Shown here: positions 44,759 to 55,469 of the stretch, piece by piece
Numbering within the stretch: position 1 is the first letter of the stretch
How the letters are laid out: the number at the start of each line of letters is the position of its first letter
Origin: Mixophyes australis
Lineage: Eukaryota > Chordata > Amphibia > Anura > Limnodynastidae
Direction: 5' to 3'
NCBI GenBank assembly: GCA_036250195.1
Contig: JAVHZZ010000003.1
Location: 22,349,573-22,413,572 of the forward strand
Length of the DNA: 64,000 nucleotides
The notes under the pieces: model-generated
Database searches by the model: none
What the model was told of the DNA's origin: nothing
The model's input: only the letters and a program-made list of their open reading frames with translations
Position numbers and translations under genes: made by a program

Positions 44759-44973
44759 AAGGAGAGAGAGAGAGACTAGGGTCAATTTAGATAGCAGCCA
44801 ATTAACCTACCAGTATGTTTTTGGAGTGTGGGAGGAAGCCGGAGCACCCGGAGGAAACTCATGCAAACATGGGGAGAACATACAAACTCCACACAGATAA
44901 GGCCATGGTTGGGAATCGAACTCATGACCCCAGTGCTGTGAGGAAAAAGTGCTAACCACTGAGCCACAGTGCA
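44612..44973 (-). mobile_element. V-SINE-like SINE, full length, with 9-bp target duplication
   Basis: Complete SINE with intact-looking Pol III boxes on the - strand: A box at 44949-44966, 'tggctcagtggttagcac', and B box at 44912-44923, 'gagttcgattcc'. Central domain, CA/GA simple repeat, LINE-like tail and (ATG)n end follow. It is flanked by identical 'gtcctgaat' at 44603-44611 and 44974-44982, which fixes both ends and proves retrotransposition into the L2 copy. Confidence 0.93.
44720..44754 (+). repeat. (CA)n microsatellite inside the SINE
   Basis: About 17 CA units followed by a GA-rich stretch, at the position where the other SINE copies also carry a simple repeat. Confidence 0.9.
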
Positions 44974-45150
44974 GTCCTGAATACAGCATCATATCTAATC
45001 TTCCTCTCCTGATTTTCCTCTTCCACTGTCCTCTCTGTAAAACCCTCCATTGGCTCCCCTTTCAATCCTGAATACAATCTAAGCTACTTACCCTGACCTA
45101 TAAAACCAACTTTAACTCATCTCCTGCCTACATCTCCAGCCTTGTCAAGT
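44974..45150 (+). mobile_element. L2-type LINE fragment, right part after the SINE
   Basis: It continues the L2 ORF2 C-terminal region: 'cattggctcccctttcaatc' and 'ctgcctacatctccagcctt' correspond to the LHWLPV... and ...TYISSL region of the family. Frames are broken. It ends around 45150 without a tail, so the copy is also 3' truncated. Confidence 0.65.
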
Positions 45151-45942
45151 ATGCAATATCTGAGAGGAAGCTATAAGCGTCTCTGTTATTAGAGAAACGC
45201 TCATGAACATAAATAACTTTGGAGCCTCCACACAGTCATGAGGAACTTCCGTGTGGCAGAAGAGACATCTCATCACCAGGAAACTATCCACTGGGTCAAA
45301 GTACGGAAAGGAGGCCAGGAATCGGCTGTGCTGTTTGACCATAGAGGTTTCGATAAGCAAACCCCACAGTTTCCCTGCCACTGGTGAGCAGTTGGTGAGC
45401 ATAAGGGGTAAAGGCAATCTGGACAGTGTTGTCTTGTTAAAATTGAAATTGCTGCGACCCACCTGCTACTGGCCGTAAACAACATCTAATGAGGAACTAA
45501 GGCAGAGGCAGATTTGTGTTGTATATTTCGGAAAAGCCACTAGGTGGCAGAGTCTGTCTAATGAATACAGACTTCACGTTCCACCAGCTCAGACTTTAAT
45601 ATTGAGGTATGTTGAGAGCAGTAATATCTTCAGATCTGTTCCCCGTTACAGGCGCCTCATTCTACTGTTGTATATTTCATTGGAGGAATTTTAACCTTAA
45701 GTGAATTGTGCCTCATAGTCCCAGCTCTATTCATAAACTATTCATTCTGCAATTGGGGAATTTACGCTACAGCGCAGAATGGCGAAGCAGAAGCCGGAAT
45801 CGAAAATGGTATCACTGGAACTTCGAGAAACCCCTATTCTGCCGCAAAAGTAAAGTCATTATGCCAAATGTTCCACCAGCTTTGCTTTATTTTATAGATT
45901 ATGAATAGAGCTGAAAGATTGACGGTCATACTGCTGTGTGTG
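45151..45942. other. Unassigned sequence containing a CTCF-type motif
   Basis: No gene or repeat was recognised apart from the motif at 45537-45550. A 105-codon open stretch on the - strand (45145-45462) has no recognisable domain. Confidence 0.35.
45537..45550 (+). promoter_or_regulatory. CTCF-type binding motif
   Basis: 'ccactaggtggcag' fits the vertebrate CTCF core consensus CCASYAGRKGGCRG at every position. CTCF is a zinc-finger architectural protein and the core is conserved across vertebrates. Occupancy cannot be judged from sequence. Confidence 0.6.
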
Positions 45943-46579
45943 TGTCACAACTATAATGCGTACCTGCTGTTGGCGCAACTCAGAGGAAGGTGCGGAATCT
46001 AATTTGCCCCTGGTATTCACCAGTAACCCCCGCAAGGAAGTATGTACTCCGCTGCAGTGACACGCAGGCCGCGGCCCTTCCAGGAGTCAACAGCGAGATA
46101 CAAAGAGGTGTCAGACAGGCCGGGTCGGTAATGTTCTGGTAGTAGAGGTACACAAGGATATCCAGAAGAATGGTGAGGCAAGCTGGGTCGATAACGTTCA
46201 GGTAGCGCAGTACAAAGGGAGAATCCAAATAGAGGTGGTCAAACGGTCCGGGTCAAAGGGTCACAGGCAGAACAAGGATGGTCAGGAACAATGCAGAAAA
46301 GTGGCAATACACACAATAGCGCCGGAGGCAGGAAGACCTGATACTCTGGCACAGGGGACATGACAGGAAGTGCCTTATAAAGCCCAGGGGACCAATGAGA
46401 TTCTAATGGGCGGCAGCGTTGTGATTAGCTGCTGCCGCGCTATCCAATAGCTTCCCGTTGCCTAGCAATGGGACGCGCATGCGCAGACGGCCGTGCCGGG
46501 CGGCTGGGACTTCCGCGTCTGGTTGCCAGGCAATGACGTAGGCGGCCGTCCCGAGGAAACAGCGGGACGGCGCCTGACA
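45943..46579 (-). mobile_element. Solo LTR of a Ty3/gypsy-like retrotransposon
   Basis: A 637-bp unit begins TGTCAC... and ends ...TGACA on the + strand, giving the TG...CA termini of an LTR. It is flanked by the 5-bp direct repeat 'gtgtg' at 45938-45942 and 46580-46584. Orientation is inferred as - because 'ggctttataaggc' (+ strand about 46375-46387) provides a TATA box for that strand, preceded by a GC-rich upstream part. No internal retroelement sequence remains, so it arose by LTR-LTR recombination. Five-base duplications fit Ty3/gypsy or ERV elements. Confidence 0.88.
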
Positions 46580-46584
46580 GTGTG

Positions 46585-47589
46585 TCGTGGTTGGTCTACA
46601 ATGGGGAACGTCAGTGAATATTATGTGGAACGGTTTTGAAAATGTTGCTTATCTCTACCGTGTACAAGTCATTCTGCCACGCAATGCATAGCACACCATT
46701 ATATCAATAATTATACTTTGTAGGCTTGTCAGGTCACATGGTATGGAAAAATGTATATCTGTAATGCTAATGTTCCCATTGGAGCATAAGATGTCACATC
46801 CACTGGAGCATTGTACTCATGCATTGTACTCATGCTGTTACTCTCATTTGGAAGTCTATTAAAAGCTGCTTGCTCCACTCGTGTGTAAATGTATTGGGGA
46901 ATTTTACATACCAGCGGAGGGACTTCCATCGCCACAGTGTGTGCACATGCATATGCTGTGTTGCCTGGAGGTTTGGGAGGTACAGGACTGCCTGTCTCCC
47001 TCCTGAAGCTCCCGCTTTGCTGTTCTGAGCATCCACGGGAGATCAGAGAAGGGCCCTCTACACAGCATGCCCGAGGCCGGGGCAATCCCAGTGCTACCGT
47101 GTGGTACGAAGAAGTGGCATTGCCATGCTGTGTTCCTATAGACTGGCTGGGCTGGGGGAGGGCGGGGGCCATCCCCATAGTGGGCTACCTTGGGCTGGGT
47201 GTACTATCCACTGGGATCCACTCCTCTCAGTAAACAAACAAGAAGGACAATGCAGTAGTTACTTATGATATTCTGCAATCTCTTGGCTGCTGAGAGTGAT
47301 GTTAAGCCCCAGGGGTCTGATTCATTAGGGAACGTAAATGCCGATACTGCTGTATTTTGCGTTAAATTGCACTGTGCATGCCCAGAAACTAATTATACAG
47401 CAAAGAACGCAAGTGTATGCAATTCATCTTCAAGCACAAAGGACACTTACGTCAGGCTATGATTTTATGGGGGGAACGGGGAGGGAAAGAGGCGTATACA
47501 CGTAGTCATTGTACAGTAAGGGCGTGCCAAGCTCAATACGTTCCTTTTGCATGTCTTAATGAATCAGCGCTGGGTGAATAACTGTAACA
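46585..47589. other. Unassigned intergenic sequence
   Basis: A GC-rich patch lies at about 47040-47215. Open stretches of 60-150 codons occur on both strands, none with a recognisable domain or splice pattern. No repeat boundary was seen. Confidence 0.35.
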
Positions 47590-47762
47590 CTTATATTTAG
47601 AAAACTGCGGGTTTGAAAAAGTGGAGATGTTGCCTGTAGCAACCAGTCAGATTCTAGCTATCATTTTGTAGAATGTGCTAAATAAATGATAACTAGAATC
47701 TGATTGGTTGCTATAGATAACATCTCCAAGTTTTCAAACCCGCAGTTTAGTAAATATACCCT
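47590..47762. mobile_element. Palindromic MITE, 'aaactgcgggtttgaaaa' family
   Basis: The inverted arms 'aaactgcgggtttgaaaa' (47602 onward) and 'ttttcaaacccgcagttt' (to 47748) enclose 'gtggagatgttgcc', 'agcaacca(g/a)tcagattcta' and a short loop. Outer ends 'ttatattta'/'taaatatacc' are diverged and no target duplication is certain. The inner arm matches the element at 59982-60163. Confidence 0.8.
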
Positions 47763-48833
47763 TAATTGTGATTTGTTTTATTTAATTGGATGTGAGTGAG
47801 AGATTAGTATTCAGTCTGCAAGGTATTACATTATATCATTTTGGCAAGATGGTCAAGAACAATTGATTTAAAGGAGATTAATATTAATGTGGGTTTTTTA
47901 TGTACAGCTTACTTTATGCCTCTTTATTTAACAAACATTATTACATTTATATTCATTGTACTTTTCTATTTTTAGTATTATTGCACCGTGTTATTTTTTC
48001 CCACTCTGAAACCAAGCATTTGGAATCCTCCCTCTAGAAGTCTTGCATTTGCCCCCGTAGACGCCCCACTTCTTATTGATTTGAACCCACCTACTGACAA
48101 TATGCCCACACTTACCGCATGGGGTCATTTTCAGAATATTTTGCAAGCCCCACATTAAATTCCCAATCTGCCCATCTCTTTATGCACAGTATGTACACCG
48201 GACGTTGTGGTTTACTGTATGATCTATGTTTCCCTTTAAGCAGACTTTACTTCATTGTACTTATTGTGTTCTTTATGTCACTGTCTTGTGTTCTGCTTAC
48301 ACCTACACATCATTACACTGCAGTAATAAATAGAAAGACATATGTTTAATTTCAGTTACTTTTTTAGCATATTCAAGATGACTGTAAACTGTTTATGTCT
48401 TATTTTTATCCCCGTATTTTCATTCTGGTGGATAACAGAATGTTACAATTTCTAACGGCAGAAGACGTTATCACAAGAGCAAGGACATAATGTGAAATCA
48501 GTGTTATGAAGAAAGTGATCGAATATTTACTTGCAGTAAAATATCTCAGCTCGTCTATGTAAAAAGTCGAGCACAGAACTTACACCAACGCATGTGTAAG
48601 TGCATAAGTCTCACATTGTCTCACATGAATAATTAAAAGTAGACAAGGAGAGTGTTAGCAAGAACAGGCGTAGGCTGCCTCTAACTTGCCCTCTTATTGC
48701 AGTACTCAGGTATCTGGCAGCAGGTAAAGATGATGCTCTGGTATGATAGGAGAACAATTCACTTTAATTTTCTGCTTGCCGAACGTATTGCTTTAGGACA
48801 CTGTGTTTATCTGGTCAAAAAATTGTGGTGTTC
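47763..48833. other. Unassigned AT-rich intergenic sequence
   Basis: No recognisable gene or repeat. Polyadenine/thymine-rich runs are common. A 76-codon open stretch at 48119-48349 has no recognisable domain. Confidence 0.35.
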
Positions 48834-48841
48834 TCTTAGTA

Positions 48842-49160
48842 CAGGGGCGGATCTGGAAAAATGCTGTACCCGGGGCGATTTAGGGGGGGGGGGGGGATTT
48901 AGGCCCCGCCCCTTTCTAGCATCTAAGGCTGCCGATGGCTGCACACTATGTGGAGGTCCGTCCAGCCGTGACAGGCAGGGACAGTGTGCTGCCCGGCTGT
49001 TCTGATTGTGTTTTAAACACAGTCAGAGCAGCTGGGCAGCACACTGTCCCTGCCTGTCACGGCTGGACGGACCTGCACATAGTGTGCAGCCGTCGGCAGC
49101 AAGTGTCTGCTAGGGGGGGCGATCGCCCCGATCGCCCCCCCTTCCCTGGATCCGCCACTG
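48842..49160. mobile_element. 319-bp hAT-type MITE with 8-bp target duplication
   Basis: The termini are 'caggggcggatctgg' and the inverse 'cctggatccgccactg'. Long internal arms pair from 'gctgcacactatgtggaggt' to its inverse, around a loop near 49005-49020 with 'gttttaaac'. It is flanked by identical 'tcttagta' at 48834-48841 and 49161-49168, the 8-bp duplication of hAT transposons. A poly-G run lies at 48884-48896. It has no coding capacity; the open frames over it are incidental. Confidence 0.93.
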
Positions 49161-49168
49161 TCTTAGTA

Positions 49169-50210
49169 TATAATATAATATAATATTTTAAAATAAAATT
49201 CCCGGTGCATCTTTGGTCATGCCTCCCTTTCCCGCTTTGTTGGCTGGAGAGTCACACCATCCCTCGAACAAGTCCCGACTGTGAAGGACTGTTGATAGGT
49301 ATGTCCTTGTCTCCAGCATTTTCAGGGTTATTTTAGTAGAGGGTGCAGGTGATTGGAGTGCCTCAGGCACTCCCCCTAGGGGACATGACACCCACATCCA
49401 CCCCAGTGTGTCAGGGTAATGTTTTTGGAAGGTATGCATTGCTGCTGGGAAGGATAATTTAAGCATTATAATGTGAAGAGGTGCTCGGTAGAAGAGGACT
49501 ACTTACCTGTTCGCCGATGCTGAACAGGCAGGTTCTTGCCACCCACGTCCCACTCCAGCTCTGGGCCAAGTGAATCTGCAAAGTTTGTTTTGGTCCAATC
49601 AGAAACCACCATGGTGAGCCAATCCATTACCCCATTCTCTCACCATGACTATATAACTGGCCATTGCGAAAAGGCGACGATGGAGAAGGAGCAGTGAAGC
49701 GCTCCTGAAGAGCGAGGAGACACTGGGCGGAGACAGAAGACACCAGCAGTGGGCAGATGTTGTCGGACACCAGGCCCGTGAGCACATTAAACTCTGGGGC
49801 TAGGTCCAAGAGCACATATTAGTTCAGGCATTAGACCTGTGGTGCTCTTTCTGTATCCTCCTTACAAGCAGGGAGATGATTGGACACCAGGGAGACGTGT
49901 TTTTTAGCACCACACCCTGGGCACTGTCTCAGCTAAGTAACGGCAACTAGCGTCTTTTCTATGTACTACCGGTGTCTAGCCAGCTCTTAAGTGGTTAACA
50001 TGGACATAATAGTGATTCATCAGCGCACATCTATTCTCTTACAGCAGAGTCTCACTCACATCTACTCTGCAGGCGCAATTAGTCACTTGTTTGGGCTCTG
50101 ACACTTACTTGCTAGTGTTCTCCCAGCCCTGCTCACCCCTCCTCTGTGGAGGTAACATCTCTGGGGCTATAACAAATGCTCGTTGTGCTCTCTTATCGAT
50201 GTTCTCAAAA
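49169..50210. other. Unassigned intergenic sequence
   Basis: No recognised gene. 'gtgccagtgg'-type transposon ends were not found. The region near 49500-49960 has moderate GC and several 60-codon open stretches without domains. Confidence 0.35.
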
Positions 50211-50710
50211 AGTGAAAAAATAGTTTTCAATCCTTATCGCATTGATAAGGATTAAACTATTTCTCAAATCTATGAAGAACGCAACACAGGAACAGTAGTT
50301 CCGATAAACTTCTGTTTCTGTGATAAAATAAAATACTTACCCCGCCTCTTTGTAATGTGCTGTCTTCGGATCTCCTCTTTGTCTTTTTCGTTCCTCTTCA
50401 TACTGCAATTGCGCATGTGCAGTTCGAAGACTTGGGCATGCGCACAAACATCTCTGCTCTCTCTCTGCAACTACAGTTGCAGAGAGAGCGGTGAGTGACA
50501 GAGAGGGATCATGTGATTCCTCCACACATGCGCTGTCTTCAGAGCAGAGCTGACAGCACTGAAATTTTTAAATTATAATAATGCACACCAGCTTCGGAAC
50601 TTGTTAGATTGCAGTAGGGAGCAGTCACCATACTATTGAATGGTGACTGCTCCCAAAATCTAAACAGAATGCAAAGCAGCAGATATCCACGATATCTGCT
50701 GCAATGCACC
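50211..50710. mobile_element. Cluster of short palindromes, probable MITE relics
   Basis: Hairpins include 'ccttatcgcattgataagg' (50232-50250) and 'ctctctgcaactacagttgc' with 'agagag' (50458-50483). Another has arms of 15 bp at 50617-50631 and 50640-50654 (8-bp loop), and one has arms of 12 bp at 50676-50687 and 50691-50702 (3-bp loop). They lie within 500 bp of each other; outer termini are not recognisable. Confidence 0.55.
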
Positions 50711-50990
50711 ATTCATAAATATGCGGGACACTCCAACTTGCGTTAGAGTTGCATTGGAGTTATGGTAAGTGTGTGAAAGTTTGATAGCACTACTTCTTAA
50801 ATATGCCCCTCTGTCCCTCCCTCACTGTCCGGTGCACTTTCAGCCTCTCTTGGTAGATCTGGCCCTCTCACCAGTGTCCTCTTGCAGCCTCTTCACTCAT
50901 CCCTTGGGCTATAAAAGTGTCCTCTCTGGGTCGCACCCCAAACAGGGCATTAACATCATTAAAAAGTTGTCATCACATTTTTAAATTATA

Positions 50991-51040
<50 letters not shown>
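50991..51040. repeat. (AT)n microsatellite
   Basis: About 25 uninterrupted TA units, self-complementary. Confidence 0.95.
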
Positions 51041-51044
<4 letters not shown>

Positions 51045-51238
51045 AGTTAAAATGAACATCATTCTGACCAGTGTTTCCTAACCCTACCCCACCCCTTCCA
51101 ATGCTACTTGCACCCTCATGCTAACTTTTTTTCTCCCAATACCTCTATTCCCACTGGAGCCAGACAGTCATAGATTTCCTCATACACTAACAGCATAAAA
51201 AATCGTTTGACTGCAGGAGGAAATGCTCTGTGATTGGT

Positions 51239-51550
51239 CACTCTGTGAGGACCATGTGAGAAGATGTGGAAGAAAAGGTAATGAGAGTGAGGAAGTATCC
51301 TCTCCTACCTACGCCTGCCGTCCATCACTGATCACCGTGCAATGACCGCTGGAGAAAGTATGTGATTGTGTCACTGGGTGCTTCCTCCTGCAGTCACTCA
51401 GTGAGGAGCATGTGATACAACGTGGAAGAAAGGTTAATGAGAGTGAGGAAGTATCCTCTCCTACCTACTCCTGCCGTCCATCACTGATCACCGTGCAATG
51501 ACCGCTGGAGAAAGTATGTGATTGTGTCACTGGGTGCTTCCTCCTGCAGT
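51239..51550 (+). repeat. 156-bp tandem duplication
   Basis: Copy 1 is 51239-51394 and copy 2 is 51395-51550. The second two-thirds of the copies, from 'atgagagtgaggaagtatcc' on, differ at only one visible position (acGcc versus acTcc). The first 45 bp differ at several. The uneven divergence suggests partial gene conversion or a duplication boundary near 51280. Confidence 0.9.
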
Positions 51551-51821
51551 CAATCTGTGTGCAGATGGAAACCTTATAGCAGTATCAGGTTTCGAGACAA
51601 CATTAAGATGTAAAAGGGTATTACAGCACCAATTAAATAGTAGTAGATTTTCAGTTACCTGTTGAAGTTTCAGAGCAATTATTTTGGTATATATTTAAGA
51701 GGAAGAGTTTTCTAGCATGTGGAGAAAGATGATGTTTTATCTAAGTTGAAGGTGCTTTGATAGTTAAAACCTTTCAATATGCTGAGTGTTAAGCTAGGTC
51801 ATTTTACTATAATCAATTTCA

Positions 51822-52600
51822 TCAACATTTATTTATATAACGCCAGTAAATTCAAAAGCGCTTTACAATTGGAAACACAGTAATAAAACAATACTGGGTA
51901 ATATAGACAGACAGAGAGGTATGAGGGCCCTGCTCGCAAGCTTACAATCTATGGGACAATGGGAGTGTAATACATGAGGGTAAGTACTACATATTTCATA
52001 TTGGTCCAGCTAGATTGCAAAGGTAGAAAGTGCATAGTGGGCTATATGATCCAGTTACATAGCAATGTTGGTCAGATGGTTGTTGTCTTGTGTTAGCTGT
52101 GTAGAGGGTGGTAATAGGGTAACCTAGGGAGATTAAGATGCTGGTTGAGGAATATTATAAACTTGTCTGAAGAGGTGGGTTTTCAGAGAACATTTGAAGG
52201 TTTGAAGATTAGAGGAAAGTCTTACTCTGCGAGGGAGGGAATTCCACAAAGTGGGTGCAGCCGAAAAAAGCCCTGTAACCGAGAATGGTAGGATGTGATG
52301 AGAGTGGAAGAGAGACGCAGATCTTGTGCAAAATAAAGGTGTTGAGTTCGGAGATATTTTGAGACAAGGGAGGAGATGTATGTAGATGCAATTTTGTTGA
52401 TGACCTTGTAGGTTAGTAGAATAATTTTTTATTGGATTCGTTAAAAAACAGACAACCAATGTAGAGACTGACAGAGTGGCTCAGCAGAGAAAGAACGGTT
52501 TGCATGGCAAATTAATCCAGCCTCTGCGGGCAAAATAGATTGTAGGGGTGAGAGTCTGATTCAAGGAAGACCAGTAAGGTGGGAATTGCAATAATTACTA
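51822..52600 (-). mobile_element. L2-type LINE 3' end
   Basis: On the - strand the C-terminal signature 'SAAPTLWNSLPRRVRLSS' through 'FRQVYNIPQPAS' lies within 52133-52459. A 3' UTR follows, ending in 'tttatttatataacgcca' (+ strand) and a short degenerate ATG tail. 52460-52600 extends into the preceding coding region. A few stops and frameshifts are present. Confidence 0.8.
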
Positions 52601-52860
52601 TTATAGTAAACTCTTGTTTCTTCTCTGTTTTCTCTTTCACTGCATGAAATAAACCTAAAGGAGTGGAGATCTCTAGGATCTGGTTGGATACCCCTAATTG
52701 GTGTTCTGTAACCGATGGTTGTTGGTTGGAAATGGTGTTGGGTGGCTGGTGGTTTTGGTCAAGTAACCGTGATCAAGGTGGAAATGGTTGAATATCCTAC
52801 AATTGCTCCTGTGACTTGGTGAGTGGCTGGAGATTATGCAGAGGAACCATGAATAAACAT

Positions 52861-53552
52861 TCATCATCATCATCAACATTTATTTATATAGCGCCAGAAA
52901 ATTCCGTAGCGCTTTACAATTGGGACCAAACATTAATAAAACAATACTGGGTAATACATACAGACAGAGAGGTAAGAGAACCCTGCTTGCAAGCTTACAA
53001 TCTATACGACAATGGGAGTTTGAAACACAAGGGCATGTGCTACATCATATTGCACACTGGACCAGCTACAATGCAAAGGTAAAAGTACTGAGTGGGCTGT
53101 GTGTGTGTACCAATGTTGGTCAGAGGGTTGTTGTCTTGTGTTAGCTGTGTAGAGGGTGGTAATAGGGGAGATTAAGGTGGTGGTTGAGGAATATCATAAG
53201 CTTGTCTGAAGAGGTGGGTTTTCAGAGAACGCTTGAAGGTTTGGAGAGTAGAGGAAAGTCTTACTGTGCGAGTGAGGGAATTCCACAAAGTGGGTGCAGC
53301 CCGAAAAAAGTCCTGTAACTGAGAATGGTGTGATAAGAGTGGAAGAGAGACACAGATCTTGTGCAGAACGGAGGTGTCGAGATGGGAGATATTTTGAGAC
53401 AAGTGAGGAAATGTATGTCGGTGCAAATTTGATGACGGCCTTGTATGTTAGTAGAAGAATTTTATATTGGATTCGTTGAAATACAGGCAACCAATGTAGA
53501 AACTGACAGAGTGGCTCAGCAGAGGAAGAACACATTGCAAAGGATTGCATAC
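52861..53552 (-). mobile_element. L2-type LINE 3' end
   Basis: Same family as the neighbour at 51822-52600, in the same orientation and with collinear ends. It has 'FLHWLPVFQRIQYKILLLTY' near its 5' limit and 'FRQAYDIPQPP' at the ORF end. The tail is 'tttatttatatagcgccaga' (+ strand) followed by (ATG)n at 52861-52874. It may be an independent insertion or a local duplicate of the neighbour. A frameshift lies near 53320. Confidence 0.82.
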
Positions 53553-53557
53553 ACTAT

Positions 53558-53587
53558 GGGCGGGGGGGGCGGGGGGGGGGGGGGGGG
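53558..53587 (+). repeat. Poly-G tract
   Basis: G-runs of 3, 9 and 17 interrupted by single C bases. It is a likely assembly and polymerase trouble spot and can form a G-quadruplex. Confidence 0.95.
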
Positions 53588-54314
53588 TATGCGCATTTCC
53601 GGGTATGATGTTACACAAAATATTGCCGAATTTTGCTCACAAATCTATAAGCGATGTTTCGGGTACTGAACATCTCGTGGCGCCTCACTACGCCAGGCTC
53701 CAATAGGATGTCGTTACTAATTGAATTCCACTCTGTGGTTGCTGCCCAGATATTACATTGGAGCATTGGTGGTCTGGGCACAGTATCTGTTATTGGAGGT
53801 TAATAGGATATGGAAAGCCTGCTTAGATTTGGCATCTGAATAACGTCCATTATTTTTTCTAGGAAGTTATGTATGCATGAAAGCAAATGAGATGTATGAG
53901 CGTTTGGGTCTACTAATTCTATTCAGTGTTTCTGCTTGTCACAGTTCTTCTTGAACTGTGACAGATTGTTCTTGTTCTTCTCCATTATGCAACCTCAATA
54001 TGTAGAATATCGGTGTGTTTTCTTTATCACGATTTGCATCTATTTTCAGAATGTCTCAGAGTCCGCTTGACAAATAAATAAATATATACTTGTTTATATG
54101 TTTACATTGATTCTTTGTTTTATTTTTATATACAGATACTAGTTAGTCCTAAGACTAATGCGCCACTAGTGACTAATTAGCACCGTGACTTCATTGGCTG
54201 AAGAATTATGGGACTGTTTAAGCTCCTTATTATAACGCTGTGAATTTTATATTAATAATGTCTGAAATTCATACTTTGTAGAGGTCTTCTACAGCGGTAC
54301 ACTTTGTCCTTTTA
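53588..54314. other. Unassigned sequence with one perfect hairpin
   Basis: The only structure seen is an 11-bp perfect inverted repeat, 'tgtcacagttc' at 53937-53947 and its complement at 53953-53963, with a 5-bp loop. No terminator-like context or gene is nearby. Confidence 0.5.
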
Positions 54315-54322
54315 TGTATAAT

Positions 54323-54775
54323 CAGGGCCCTCTTAAGACCATCTTGGGCCCCCGGGCACAGCAGTGCACCGGGGCCCCTATATATACAAAAAAAATAATA
54401 ATTATTATATATATGGGCCCTGCAGCCCAGGGGGGCCCGTCGGAGGAAGCCAAAAAAAAAGACCCTGGAAAAAGAAAAGAAGAAAATACTTACCGTGCTG
54501 TCAGCTGGCGATCCGGCTCCTTCCATGGTCTCCTCCTCCGTCGCGCTCCGCAATTGATGTCGGGCGGGCGTGATGACGTCACGCCTGACATGCACTGCGA
54601 GCGCGACGGAGGAGGAGACCAGGGAGGGAGCCGGATCGCCAGCTGACAGCACGGTAAGTATTTTCTTCTTTTCTTTTTCCAGGTTTTTTTTTTTTTGGCT
54701 TCCTCCGACGGGCCCCCCTGGGCTGCAGGGCCCCCGGGCACCTGCCCATTGTGCCCAATGGGAAAGACGGCCCTG
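54323..54775. mobile_element. 453-bp hAT-type MITE with 8-bp target duplication
   Basis: It starts 'cagggccctcttaaga' and ends 'gggaaagacggccctg', flanked by 'tgtataat' at 54315-54322 and 54776-54783. Long inverted arms pair from the 'cctgcagcccaggggggccc' segment inward. Near the centre is a palindromic 'tgacgtca' (54574-54581), the CRE consensus. Mirror-image 'cttacc' and 'ggtaag' lie in the arms. It is non-coding; related termini occur at 38691-38748 and 61223-61300. Confidence 0.93.
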
Positions 54776-54783
54776 TGTATAAT

Positions 54784-55182
54784 GTGTTATACAGTATGAA
54801 ACTGACAGATTATTATGGTTCAGTTTCAATATTAATAAACATTTTTATATATCAGTGCTGTTTTGCAGATGATTTTGCAGATATTTTATTAATGTATTTT
54901 TTTTTTTTAGTATAACAACCTAGCACCACTCATGCAATTTTAGTTCTCGTTTCCTTTTAAATTACTTGGGCCCACAGAATTCCCTTGAGTGACTGGAGGT
55001 GGATTTTTTTCTTATTTATTATTTTATTTTTATATGTTTGTATTTTAGGTATCTTAAGGTACGTTTTTTCGGTATTTACAGAGGACAGGTGGCAGTGTGT
55101 CGTCATCACTAACAACTACACATTCTTTTTCACTTATTGCAATTAGCTCTTTGCTAAAGGTCAAGTCAATTAGGACTAAGGG
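54784..55182. other. Unassigned AT-rich intergenic sequence
   Basis: T-rich runs near 54900 and 55010; no gene or repeat recognised. Confidence 0.4.
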
Positions 55183-55345
55183 GTAGATTTACTAAGAATC
55201 TTGTTCAGTGGCAGTTTTCAAATGCCACACATCACCACCAGTTTAGTGCTCCAAACCATTTGAGGCTGCACTGTAACATGCCTAGTGATGTGTGGCAGAT
55301 TGAAAACAGCTAAACCGCCAGTGGTTTGTCTATCAAAACTGCCAG
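55183..55345. mobile_element. Imperfect palindromic MITE fragment
   Basis: Arms 'ttttcaaatgccacacatca' at 55215-55234 and the near-complement at 55285-55307 enclose about 50 bp. The left end 'ggggtagatttactaag' resembles the outer end of the MITE at 47590 and of 59982. The right terminus is not clear. Confidence 0.6.
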
Positions 55346-55469
55346 GAAGAAAGACAGGTTTTTCAATACATGCTGATTGAGCTATCTTGCCATTCAGAGA
55401 ATTAGAGGAGGCACTAATTAGGTATTAAAGTAGTAGTATTCCTATTTAATAAATAAATCATATTTCCCT

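Noticed and set aside
46729..47233. Overlapping 114-149-codon frames near 46.7-47.2 kb
   Set aside because: They overlap on opposite strands, lie in a GC-rich patch and show no domain, splice sites or repeat homology.
54269..54829. 186-codon - strand frame at 54.3-54.8 kb as a gene
   Set aside because: It lies over the palindromic hAT MITE, which is open by chance on both strands and non-coding in structure.
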